Shown piece by piece: positions 1 through 7,281 of a DNA stretch of 64,000 nucleotides. The position numbers were made by a program, and so were the translations under genes. Numbering within the stretch: position 1 is the stretch's first letter; each line of letters begins with the position of its first letter. The notes beneath the pieces are model-generated. The model was given only the letters and a program-made list of their open reading frames with translations. It did not search any database and was not told where the DNA came from. This DNA is from Arthrobacter sp. MYb214 (GTDB taxonomy: Bacteria; Actinomycetota; Actinomycetes; Actinomycetales; Micrococcaceae), in contig NZ_PCPZ01000001.1 in the NCBI RefSeq assembly GCF_002979865.1, positions 682,001 through 746,000 of the forward strand, read 5' to 3'.

Positions 1-582
1 CTGGCCCTTCAGGTAGCTGCGCAAGGCAACATCCTGGGTTCCGCCGAATTGCGGGCTGGCCAGATTGCTGCCGGCCAGTTCCTCGGGCTTAGTGATCTTC
101 TTGTCGACAACCAGGCTGGCTCCGCCGTAGGCGACGCCGGACACCACGTTCAACGACTCGCCATCGCTGGACAGGTAGCTGTTCAACGCCGGGTTTGGCC
201 CCAGATATGCGGCGTCGATGGCCCCCGAGTTCAAGGCTTCTACGGCTGCCGGTCCCGCGTTGAATATCTGGCTTTGGACACTGGTACCGTCTTCTTCAAG
301 GTGATCTTGGAGAAGACCTTCGGACTGGGCGATCAAGGCCGGAGCATGGGTGAGGTTGGCGAAATAGCCAATCTTCAGCTCATCTGCCGGTCCGTGATGT
401 GCCGCCTGCGCTGGTACTTCATTTGGTCCCGGAAGAAACGTCGTCGCCACAGCAACTGCGCTCAATGCTCCGACCGCCGCCAGCCCGAGGAAGCGTCCTC
501 GGAAGCCGGTCTTCTGCCCATGAGCCGTCAGCCGGACCCGCCCTTGGTTTCTTGTTGGCTGGCCAACATCAGGCTGCTTCAT
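1..582 (-). CDS. ABC transporter substrate-binding protein, sulfonate/nitrate type (partial, 3' end outside window)
   Basis: The first 194 codons are present; the gene runs off the left edge. An N-terminal basic stretch (residues 1-30) and a hydrophobic segment (about 31-52) look like a Sec-type signal. No lipobox cysteine is seen. The mature part reads like an SsuA/TauA-family periplasmic-type binding protein: KIGYFANLTHAPALI, then FNAGPAAVEALNSGAIDAAY and a GxNPALN segment. The family binds sulfonates, taurine or nitrate for an ABC importer. The ATG lies inside the last codons of cysN (14-bp overlap), so it is translationally coupled to the sulfate-assimilation operon. A sulfur-source role is therefore inferred; the exact ligand cannot be read from the sequence. 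Confidence 0.85.
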   Translation of the reverse strand, partial: MKQPDVGQPTRNQGRVRLTAHGQKTGFRGRFLGLAAVGALSAVAVATTFLPGPNEVPAQAAHHGPADELKIGYFANLTHAPALIAQSEGLLQDHLEEDGTSVQSQIFNAGPAAVEALNSGAIDAAYLGPNPALNSYLSSDGESLNVVSGVAYGGASLVVDKKITKPEELAGSNLASPQFGGTQDVALRSYLKGQ

Positions 583-1864
583 TATTTTCCTCGATGATCC
601 CCGCCGCAAGGGTGCGCCCCGTAGCTGGATCGATTAGCAGGAAGCTTCCGCCAGTGCGCGAGGTGGCGTACTGCTCGATGGCCAACGCTGCCTGGCTGCG
701 CAAGGTGATCCGGCCCAGGTCGTTGAGCTCCAAGGAGTGGGCGGGCTGCTGCGAATAGTCGGCCACGTTGATGACGTATTCGATGGTTGACAGCTTGGCT
801 GCGGCGACCTTGGTACCGTGCTTGATCAACAGCCGTTGGCCGCTAGTGAGCTTCACTGGGTCCAATACGCAGATGTTCGCCTGGAACTCCCGGTGCGCGG
901 TTGGCAGTTCGCCGGCGACGATGGTGTCGCCGCGGGCAATATCCAAGTCGGTCTCCAGCTCGACAACGATGGCGTCGCCGGCCTGGGCGCGGTGCGCGGT
1001 ACCAGCAGGGGTGCTGATGGCCTTGATCCGGCTGCTCACCGGCTGGCCGTTGGAGAGCACCTGCACGGACTCCCCCACGGCCAAGCTGCCGTCAACCAGA
1101 GTTCCGGCATATCCGCGGTAGTCGCGGTACGCGTCCGGGTCCAGGCCTGGAGCCAAGGCGCCCTGCGGGCGGATCACGTACTGGACATCCAGACGGGCAG
1201 TGCCCCCGCCGAGCCGCGGCTCGATGTCCTCTAGCAGCCCGAGCAAGGTCGGGCCGGCATACCAGTGCGCGGAAGCCGAAGGATCGACGATGTTATCTCC
1301 CTGAAGCGCGGAGACCGGGATGACGGTGGTTGACTTCAGGCCGAGTTCTCCGGCGAGCGCGAGTACTTCGGCCTCGATCTGGCTGAAGGCCGCTTCGTCC
1401 CAGTCGATCAGGTCCATCTTGTTCACGGCGATGACCAGTTGCGGAACCCGCAGCAAGGCGAGCACGCCAAGGTGGCGCCGGGTCTGCTCCAGCACGCCGT
1501 GCCTCGCGTCAACCAGCACGATCGCCGCGTCTGCGGTCGACGCGCCGGTGACGGTGTTGCGGGTGTACTGCACGTGTCCGGGGCAATCGGCCAAGATGAA
1601 GGACCGCTTGTCGGTGGAGAAGTAGCGGTAGGCCACGTCGATGGTGATGCCCTGCTCGCGTTCGGCGCGCAACCCGTCGGTGACCAGCGCGAGGTCCAGG
1701 GTTCCGGCGCTGCCGCCGAAGCCGCGTTCGGCGCTGGTACGGGCCAGGTCATCGAGCGAGTCGGCGAGGATGGCCTTGGCGTCATGGAGCAGGCGGCCCA
1801 CGAGAGTGGACTTGCCGTCGTCGACCGAACCGGCGGTAGCGATGCGCAATAGTGTGGTGGTCAT
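569..1864 (-). CDS. cysN: Sulfate adenylyltransferase subunit 1 (GTPase)
   Basis: 431 aa. CysN is the GTPase subunit of ATP sulfurylase; with CysD it makes adenosine 5'-phosphosulfate (APS) from sulfate and ATP. EF-Tu-like G motifs are clear: GSVDDGKST near residue 9 (G1), DCPGHVQYTRN (G3) and NKMD (G4), followed by beta-barrel domains 2 and 3. It ends without a CysC (APS kinase) domain, as expected where APS is reduced directly. The ATG at 1864 directly precedes MTTTLLRIATAG; a longer reading frame upstream only overlaps cysD in another frame and was not used. One base separates it from the cysD stop, and its own 3' end overlaps the binding-protein gene. Confidence 0.96.
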   Translation of the reverse strand: MTTTLLRIATAGSVDDGKSTLVGRLLHDAKAILADSLDDLARTSAERGFGGSAGTLDLALVTDGLRAEREQGITIDVAYRYFSTDKRSFILADCPGHVQYTRNTVTGASTADAAIVLVDARHGVLEQTRRHLGVLALLRVPQLVIAVNKMDLIDWDEAAFSQIEAEVLALAGELGLKSTTVIPVSALQGDNIVDPSASAHWYAGPTLLGLLEDIEPRLGGGTARLDVQYVIRPQGALAPGLDPDAYRDYRGYAGTLVDGSLAVGESVQVLSNGQPVSSRIKAISTPAGTAHRAQAGDAIVVELETDLDIARGDTIVAGELPTAHREFQANICVLDPVKLTSGQRLLIKHGTKVAAAKLSTIEYVINVADYSQQPAHSLELNDLGRITLRSQAALAIEQYATSRTGGSFLLIDPATGRTLAAGIIEENNEAA

Positions 1865-1865
1865 C

Positions 1866-2789
1866 TTAGAAGTACCCTTCGGTCTTGCGGTCTTCCATTC
1901 CCGCGGCGGAAATACGGTCGTCGGCGCGGGTGGCTCCGCGTTCGGTGATGGTGGCGACGGCCAATTCATCGAGCACCTTCGCCACGGTGTCGGCGGCGGA
2001 GAGCACCGCACCGGTGCAGCTGGCGTCGCCCACGGTGCGGTAGCGCACCTGCTTGACGACGACCGGCTCATCGGCGTTGGGCTGACTGACGCTGGTCAGT
2101 GCCCGCCACATGCCGTCGCGTTCGAAGACCTGGCGGCAGTGCGCGAAGTAGATCGGCGGCAGCTCGATGTTCTCGCGCTGGATGTAGGCCCAGATATCGC
2201 GTTCGGTCCAGTTGGAGATCGGGAAGGCGCGCACATGCCAATCCGGCTCGTGCCGCCCGTTGTACAGGCTCCAGATTTCCGGGCGCTGGTTGCGCGGATC
2301 CCAGACGCCGAACTCGTCGCGCAGGGACAGGATGCGCTCCTTGGCGCGGGCCTTGTCCTCATCGCGGCGCGCCCCGCCGAAGACCACGTCGAAGCCGTTG
2401 GATTCGATGGTGTCCAGCAGGACCCGGGTCTGCAGGCGGTTGCGGGTGCCGTCGGGCAGCTCGGCCAGCTCTCCGCGGTCGATGTACTCCTGCACGGAGC
2501 CGACGACGAGGTTCAGCCCGTACTTTTCCACGACCGCGTCGCGGAAGTTGAGCACCTCGGCGAAGTTGTGGCCGGTATCGATGTGCACGACGGGGATGGG
2601 CACGCGGCCCGGGGAGACGGCCTTGGCCAGCAGGTGCAGGACGACTACGGAGTCCTTGCCGCCGGAGAACAGCAGTCCGGGCTTGTCGAATTCGGCGAGC
2701 ACTTCGCGGATGATGTGGATTGTTTCGGCTTCCAGGGCGTCCAGGACGCTGCGCTGGGTGCCTGCGGGCGCGTTAGCGGTGATGGTCAT
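1866..2789 (-). CDS. cysD: Sulfate adenylyltransferase subunit 2
   Basis: 307 aa, the usual CysD length. It is the catalytic ATP-pyrophosphatase-fold subunit that adenylates sulfate. The PP-loop SGGKDSVV lies near residue 43, followed by the conserved HIDTGHNF, GARRDEDKARAKER and NGRHEPDWHVRAFPISNWTE blocks. The ending GMEDRKTEGYF is the typical CysD C-terminus. It sits between cysH (10 bp upstream) and cysN (1 bp downstream) in the same operon. The ATG at 2789 has a purine-rich AGGAG-like site just upstream. Confidence 0.97.
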   Translation of the reverse strand: MTITANAPAGTQRSVLDALEAETIHIIREVLAEFDKPGLLFSGGKDSVVVLHLLAKAVSPGRVPIPVVHIDTGHNFAEVLNFRDAVVEKYGLNLVVGSVQEYIDRGELAELPDGTRNRLQTRVLLDTIESNGFDVVFGGARRDEDKARAKERILSLRDEFGVWDPRNQRPEIWSLYNGRHEPDWHVRAFPISNWTERDIWAYIQRENIELPPIYFAHCRQVFERDGMWRALTSVSQPNADEPVVVKQVRYRTVGDASCTGAVLSAADTVAKVLDELAVATITERGATRADDRISAAGMEDRKTEGYF

Positions 2790-2799
2790 GATTCGCTCC

Positions 2800-3522
2800 T
2801 TAGACGTGGATTCCGCATTCGGTTTTATTCAGCCCGGCCCAGCGGCCAGCCCGCGGGTCCTCGCCCTCGGCTACCGGCCGGGTGCAAGGCTGGCATCCGA
2901 TGGACGGGTAGCCGTTGGACAGCAGCAGGTTCACGGGTACTTGGTGCCCGGTGGCGTAGTCGATCAGCTGATCGAAGCTCCAGGGCGCCACGGGATTGAA
3001 TTTGACCAGTCCGTGCTTCTCGTCGAAAGCGACCAGGGGCGTGTTGATGCGGGTCTCAGCTTCGTCACGGCGTACCCCGGTGAACCACGCGCTATATCCG
3101 GACAGGGATCTGGCCAGCGGGTCCATCTTGCGCAGCTGGCAGCAGGCGGCCGGATCCCGGGAGAACAGGTCCTTGCCGAACTTCGCATCCTGTTCGGCCA
3201 CGGTCAAGGCAGGCAGCACGTCGACGATGTTCACGTCCAGCGTGCGAGCCACTTCGTCGCGGGTTCCGTGGGTTTCGGCAAAGTGGTAACCGGTTTCCAG
3301 GAACAGCACATCGACCTTGGGCAGCTGCGCGCAGACCAGGTGCGGCAGCACGGCATCGGCCATCGAGCAGGCCACCGCTACCTCGTCGGCGTCGAGGTGC
3401 TCAGCTGCGAAAGCGACGACCTGGTCCGCTGTGGCATCCCCGCCCAGCTCGGCGGCGCCCAGCTTGGCGATGCGCCGCAGTTCAGCCTCGCTGCGGGTAC
3501 GTACTGGGGTCGGCTTGCTCAT
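2800..3522 (-). CDS. cysH: Adenylylsulfate (APS) reductase, thioredoxin-dependent
   Basis: 240 aa. It reduces activated sulfate to sulfite with thioredoxin. The two cysteine pairs that bind a 4Fe-4S cluster are present (CCQLRKMDPL and GCQPC), so this is the APS-using bacterial assimilatory type rather than the cluster-free PAPS reductase of enteric bacteria. The catalytic cysteine is in the C-terminal KTECGIHV. The absence of an APS kinase in the operon agrees with APS as substrate. Its ATG overlaps the sir stop codon in an ATGA arrangement, which implies translational coupling. Confidence 0.95.
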   Translation of the reverse strand: MSKPTPVRTRSEAELRRIAKLGAAELGGDATADQVVAFAAEHLDADEVAVACSMADAVLPHLVCAQLPKVDVLFLETGYHFAETHGTRDEVARTLDVNIVDVLPALTVAEQDAKFGKDLFSRDPAACCQLRKMDPLARSLSGYSAWFTGVRRDEAETRINTPLVAFDEKHGLVKFNPVAPWSFDQLIDYATGHQVPVNLLLSNGYPSIGCQPCTRPVAEGEDPRAGRWAGLNKTECGIHV

Positions 3523-5225
3523 TTCAGCTCATCCTCTTCAGCTCGGTGGGCCCAGGCAGCGAAGGATTCCCCTTCGGCAGCCGAGGCCGAGTAGTTCTTC
3601 ACTACCCGCTCCACGTATTCGGGCAATTCATCAGCCGCGACCTTGAGCCCGCGCACCGTGCGCCCCAGGGCGGCTTCGCCATTTTCGAAACCGGCCAGGG
3701 TGCCACCGAGGTGAACCTGGAATCCGGAGACCTGTTCTCCCTGGTCGTTGGTAATCAGCTGGCCCTTGAATCCGAGGTCCGCTGTTTGGATGCGGGCGCA
3801 GGAGTTCGGGCAGCCATTGACGTGCAGAGACAGCTGGCGAGGCAGCTTGCCCTCGTGGTCGGCCAGGCGATCCTCGATTTTTGCTACCGCGTCAATCATG
3901 GTGTCTTTGGTGTCCACAATGGCCAGCTTGCAGAATTCGATACCGGTGCAGGCAATGGCCGAACGCTTGAACAAGCTGGGGAATGCCTCCAGGCCCAGGG
4001 CGCGGGCCGAAGCGACGAAGTCCTGCACCTGCTCTTCGGCGATGTCCAGGGCGATGATCTTCTGGTGCGGGGTGGTGCGCAGCCGGGTGGATCCATGGGC
4101 TTCGGCCAAATCGGCAAGGCCGGTCAGCGCGGTACCGGATACGCGGCCAGCCGGAGCGGTCAACCCGATATAGAACTTGCCGTCCTTCTGCTCGTTGACC
4201 CCGCTGTGGTCTCCTGCTTCGGTGGGCTGCTCCGGCAACGGGCCGTCGGGCAGCTCGTAGCCCAGGTACTCATCTTGCAGCACCTGGCGCATTTTTTCCG
4301 TGCCCCATTCGGCCAGCAGGAACTTCAGGCGTGCGCGGTTGCGCAAGCGGCGGTACCCGTAGTCACGGAAGATGGAAACTACGCCCTCCCAGACATCCGG
4401 TGCCTGCTCTTCGGTCACGAAGGCGCCGAGGCGTTCGCCCAGGCGGGGGTTTGCCGACAGCCCGCCGCCAACCCACAGGTCGTATCCGGGGCCGAGCTGC
4501 GGGTGGACGGTGCCGATCAAGGCGATGTCGTTGATTTCGTGGACGACATCCTGGCTTGGGTGGCCGGTGATGGCGGTCTTGAATTTGCGCGGGAGGTTCG
4601 CGAATTCCGGCTTGCCGATGTAGCGGCGGGAAATTTCGGCGATCACCGGGCTGGGATCGATGATCTCGTCCTTGCTGATGCCTGCCACCGGAGAGCCGAG
4701 GATGACACGGGGCACGTCGCCGCAGGCCTCGGTGGTGTGCAGGCCGACGGCTTCCAGCCGCTGCCAGATCTCCGGGACATCGACGACGTCGATCCAGTGC
4801 AGCTGGACGTTCTGGCGATCTGTCAGGTCGGCGGTGTCGCGGGCGAAGTCGGTGGAGATCTGGCCGATGACGCGCAGCTGCTCGGTGGTCAGGGCGCCGC
4901 CGTCGATGCGCACGCGCAGCATGAAGTAGCGGTCTTCAAGTTCTTCTGGGCTCAGCGTCGCCGTCTTGCCGCCGGGGATCCCCTGGGCACGCTGGGTGTA
5001 GAGGCCCCACCAGCGGAAGCGGCCGTGCAGATCCTCGGGTTCAATGGAATCGAAGCCCTGCTTCGAGTAGATTTCCTCAATGCGCTGGCGCACGTTCAGG
5101 CCGTTGTCGGCGGCCTTCATCTCTTCGTTGGCATTCAACGGGGCAGGGCCGTCGATTTTCCATTGGCCGTTGGGTTTTGCCGCTCTTGTGGAGCGAACTG
5201 GTGTGGTTGTCTGCGTCATGTCCAC
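3519..5225 (-). CDS. sir: Ferredoxin-dependent sulfite reductase (siroheme, 4Fe-4S)
   Basis: 568 aa. It reduces sulfite to sulfide. It has the two-fold nitrite/sulfite reductase architecture: N-terminal half-domains with GRFRWWGLYTQR and LTDRQNVQLHW, and the siroheme/4Fe-4S cysteines in ACTGIEFCKLA and HVNGCPNSCARIQTADLG. The family (SirA/NirA) includes both sulfite and nitrite reductases, but the position directly before cysH-cysD-cysN argues for sulfite. Two ATGs (5225 and 5219) are close together; the upstream one is taken. The 61-bp gap to the chelatase gene leaves room for an internal promoter. Confidence 0.95.
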   Translation of the reverse strand: MDMTQTTTPVRSTRAAKPNGQWKIDGPAPLNANEEMKAADNGLNVRQRIEEIYSKQGFDSIEPEDLHGRFRWWGLYTQRAQGIPGGKTATLSPEELEDRYFMLRVRIDGGALTTEQLRVIGQISTDFARDTADLTDRQNVQLHWIDVVDVPEIWQRLEAVGLHTTEACGDVPRVILGSPVAGISKDEIIDPSPVIAEISRRYIGKPEFANLPRKFKTAITGHPSQDVVHEINDIALIGTVHPQLGPGYDLWVGGGLSANPRLGERLGAFVTEEQAPDVWEGVVSIFRDYGYRRLRNRARLKFLLAEWGTEKMRQVLQDEYLGYELPDGPLPEQPTEAGDHSGVNEQKDGKFYIGLTAPAGRVSGTALTGLADLAEAHGSTRLRTTPHQKIIALDIAEEQVQDFVASARALGLEAFPSLFKRSAIACTGIEFCKLAIVDTKDTMIDAVAKIEDRLADHEGKLPRQLSLHVNGCPNSCARIQTADLGFKGQLITNDQGEQVSGFQVHLGGTLAGFENGEAALGRTVRGLKVAADELPEYVERVVKNYSASAAEGESFAAWAHRAEEDELK

Positions 5226-5285
5226 CAGCGTAGGAACTGCCCCCAGGAGGTCGGCAACCTGCCGGTGTCACATGGCTACGCGTTG

Positions 5286-5299
5286 CCTAACGAGTTAGG
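5286..5299. promoter_or_regulatory. 14-bp palindrome spanning the chelatase stop codon, before sir
   Basis: CCTAAC-GA-GTTAGG is a perfect inverted repeat with 6-bp arms. It covers the last codons of the chelatase gene, 61 bp before the sir start. It could be an operator for a sulfur regulator or simply a small hairpin; no regulator gene is nearby to decide. Confidence 0.35.
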
Positions 5300-6027
5300 A
5301 CTTCGTCATCTGGAGACATGAAAAGCTCCTCTTCGAGCGCCTTTTGCAGTCGCACAAGGAAACATTGAGCAATCATTACGTCAGGAAGCAGGGGGCTTGT
5401 CACCACGCCTGCCCCCGTGCTAGCCAGCTTCTGCTGGAAGAATCCGTCGGCGAGCAGCGAGCTGAGCACGAGCACTGGACGCGCGGCAGCATTTCCCACG
5501 ACGTCAGCGATCCGCGGCTGGGCCCCTGCGCAGTAGCCCACCTGCACTTCGCGCTCCAATAGGACAGCGAGCTGCTCGGCGAGATTCTTGACCTGGTTTT
5601 GGCCGACTTCCAATCTCGTGCCCGCCGCCGCCAAGACAACGAGCGGGTCGTTGGCCAGGTGCCCTGCGGCGCGTTGCGCCAGGACTTGGGCCAGCTCCGG
5701 CAGCGGACCCAATGGCAGGGCGGCGGAGGTTCCCGCGCGCGAGGCGACCGCCTGCGCAATGTCGTGCGTCGTATGAACGCCGTCGGAGACCAGCAGCGGC
5801 AAGACCACTGCCGGCTCGCCTTCAGGCAAACCGGCGATAACCGTTTCAAGCCGGGGCTCTTGGACATCCACATAGGCTTCGTGCCAGACAAGCTGCACCG
5901 GGAATCGCTCTTCGCTCCGCCGTTCCAGGTCGGCACGCAGATCATGGATTAGTTGCTGCCCGTTGGCGTTGTCCGTGCCGTGGGATGTTGCGACAACATG
6001 TATCTTCTGCTGGGTCGCTTGACTCAT
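5287..6027 (-). CDS. CbiX/SirB-type sirohydrochlorin chelatase
   Basis: 246 aa with two repeats of the CbiX fold. The first half has VVATSHGT with the metal/substrate histidine and LPLLVSDGVHTTHDI with further histidines. The second half (PLVVLAAAGT...VLSSLLADGFF) has lost most of these, which is common in two-domain actinobacterial members. The protein should insert iron into sirohydrochlorin to make siroheme, the cofactor of the sulfite reductase encoded directly downstream. It has a GAGG ribosome site nine bases before its ATG and follows the SDR gene by 30 bp. A cobalt chelatase role is possible but less likely here. Confidence 0.88.
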   Translation of the reverse strand: MSQATQQKIHVVATSHGTDNANGQQLIHDLRADLERRSEERFPVQLVWHEAYVDVQEPRLETVIAGLPEGEPAVVLPLLVSDGVHTTHDIAQAVASRAGTSAALPLGPLPELAQVLAQRAAGHLANDPLVVLAAAGTRLEVGQNQVKNLAEQLAVLLEREVQVGYCAGAQPRIADVVGNAAARPVLVLSSLLADGFFQQKLASTGAGVVTSPLLPDVMIAQCFLVRLQKALEEELFMSPDDEVLTR

Positions 6028-6057
6028 GAATTGATCCTCACCGATGTTGTTGGGCGC

Positions 6058-6822
6058 CTATTTGGCGCTGCGCACTAGCTTGTGGTTGGCGGCCTGCGCC
6101 TGCGGGCGGATGACAATTTCATCCAGATTCACGTGGGCCGGGGCGCTGACCGCATAGCGGATGACTTCGGCAACGTCTTCACCGGTCAAGGGATTCTCCA
6201 CACCGGCGTAGACGTTGTCGGCGGCGCTCTGGCTTCCCAGACGACGGAGCGCGAACTCTTCTGTCTGCACCAGGCCGGGCAGGATCTCGATTACCCGCAG
6301 CCCGTTCTCGACTTCTTCAAGACGAAGCGCCTGGGTCATGGCTCGTTCAGCGGCCTTTGCCGCGTTGTAGCCGCTGCCGCCTTCGTAGCTGGCCAGTGCG
6401 GCGGTGGAGGTAACGTTCAAGACGGTGCCTCGCGCCTCGCGAAGCTGGGGCAGCAGTGCACGGGTCAAGCGCATGGTTCCCATGACATTGGCTTGCCACA
6501 TGAAGTCCCAGTTGTCATCGACCGCGTCGGCCCAGGTTTCGGTTCCACGCGCACCGCCGGCGCAATTGACCAGCGTATCTGCGCCGCCATGCGCGGTGAC
6601 CGTTTCTACCAGTGCGTCGACATCTGCCTGCACGCTGACATCTGCTGGCACCGCGATCGCACCGCATTCAGCGGCGAGCTTTTCCAAGCGGTCTGCCCGG
6701 CGGGCTACTGCGAAGACGGTCCATCCTTGTGCGCGCAACGCACGGACTGTTGCCTGGCCAATTCCGCTGGAAGCTCCGGTAACAACGGCCGAACGGGAAG
6801 AAGTCTTATCTGTAATTGTCAT
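6058..6822 (-). CDS. Short-chain dehydrogenase/reductase (NADP-type, YdfG-like)
   Basis: 254 aa classical SDR. The cofactor motif TGASSGIG lies at about residues 16-23, an Arg pair after beta-2 (ARRADR) suggests NADP, and NCAGG, the catalytic Ser of VTSTAA and YNAAK complete the active site. LPGLVQTEEF follows as in 3-hydroxy acid or serine dehydrogenases of the YdfG group. Substrate is unknown. It is the first gene of the sulfate-assimilation run, but an operator-like palindrome of its own suggests separate control. A TACAGT hexamer exactly six bases before the ATG fits a leaderless transcript. Confidence 0.85.
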   Translation of the reverse strand: MTITDKTSSRSAVVTGASSGIGQATVRALRAQGWTVFAVARRADRLEKLAAECGAIAVPADVSVQADVDALVETVTAHGGADTLVNCAGGARGTETWADAVDDNWDFMWQANVMGTMRLTRALLPQLREARGTVLNVTSTAALASYEGGSGYNAAKAAERAMTQALRLEEVENGLRVIEILPGLVQTEEFALRRLGSQSAADNVYAGVENPLTGEDVAEVIRYAVSAPAHVNLDEIVIRPQAQAANHKLVRSAK

Positions 6823-6828
6823 ACGTCA

Positions 6829-6859
6829 ACTGTAGAACCAGATCATTACCAGTTGGTAA
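6829..6859 (-). promoter_or_regulatory. SDR promoter region: operator palindrome and -10 element
   Basis: TTACCA-GT-TGGTAA (6846-6859) is a perfect 6-bp-arm inverted repeat. On the minus strand it is followed by TACAGT (6834-6829), which sits at -12 to -7 if transcription starts at the A of the SDR start codon. The palindrome would then cover the -35 region, the usual place for a repressor. The regulator is not in this window. Confidence 0.5.
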
Positions 6860-7269
6860 GGCATGAATTTCTCTTACATTTCATGCGGCAAGATTTTCTT
6901 CCGGGCCAGGGCCTGGAATCCAGGGCGGCGAGCGTCGGCGGTGCCGCCAGGGCCATGGCCGATGCTGTCCCGCCTGCGCCTACTGCGCGGCGGTAACGTG
7001 CAGCTGGCGCGGCTGCCGGAGGAATGCAATCGGAGGGAATATCTTGCGTAAGCGGAGCCATGCAGGAATGCGCCAACGCCAGACGGCGCTGCTATGCCCG
7101 GGTGCACCGTGCCGCTGGTGCGGGCGACAAGGCGATTCGGCGTTCGCGGCAGGACGGCTGAGCCAAGGGCCGCCGGTCCGGCACAGGCTTTTGATCCAGC
7201 TGGTCCCGGCTGGACAGCGGCGTGGTGCAAGCCATGGGCAACAATGACTGTGCGCCGGGCAAAACATGG
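6860..7269. other. Intergenic region between SDR gene and valS, no gene seen
   Basis: About 410 bp between divergent genes. Several open frames cross it on both strands, but none has a ribosome site, recognisable protein or partner. A T-box leader was looked for because valS follows; no T-box core sequence was seen. It probably holds the two divergent promoters. Confidence 0.5.
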
Positions 7270-7275
7270 AAGAAT
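7270..7275 (+). promoter_or_regulatory. valS: -10-like hexamer six bases before valS start
   Basis: AAGAAT lies exactly six bases before the ATG at 7282, the position expected of a -10 box for a leaderless mRNA. The same bases (GGAAGAA) could instead serve as a ribosome site, so the reading is not unique. Confidence 0.4.
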
Positions 7276-7281
7276 AGACGT

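Noticed and set aside
1641-2999. A 452-codon plus-strand frame across cysN, cysD and cysH
   Set aside because: Antisense to three certain genes and crosses their junctions.
5226-5286. SAM or other riboswitch before the sulfate-reduction genes
   Set aside because: The gaps before sir (61 bp) and the chelatase gene (30 bp) are too short for a known riboswitch, and no aptamer-like fold was seen.
6860-7281. T-box leader before valS
   Set aside because: No T-box core sequence or specifier stem could be seen; in actinobacteria T-boxes are mostly known before ileS.
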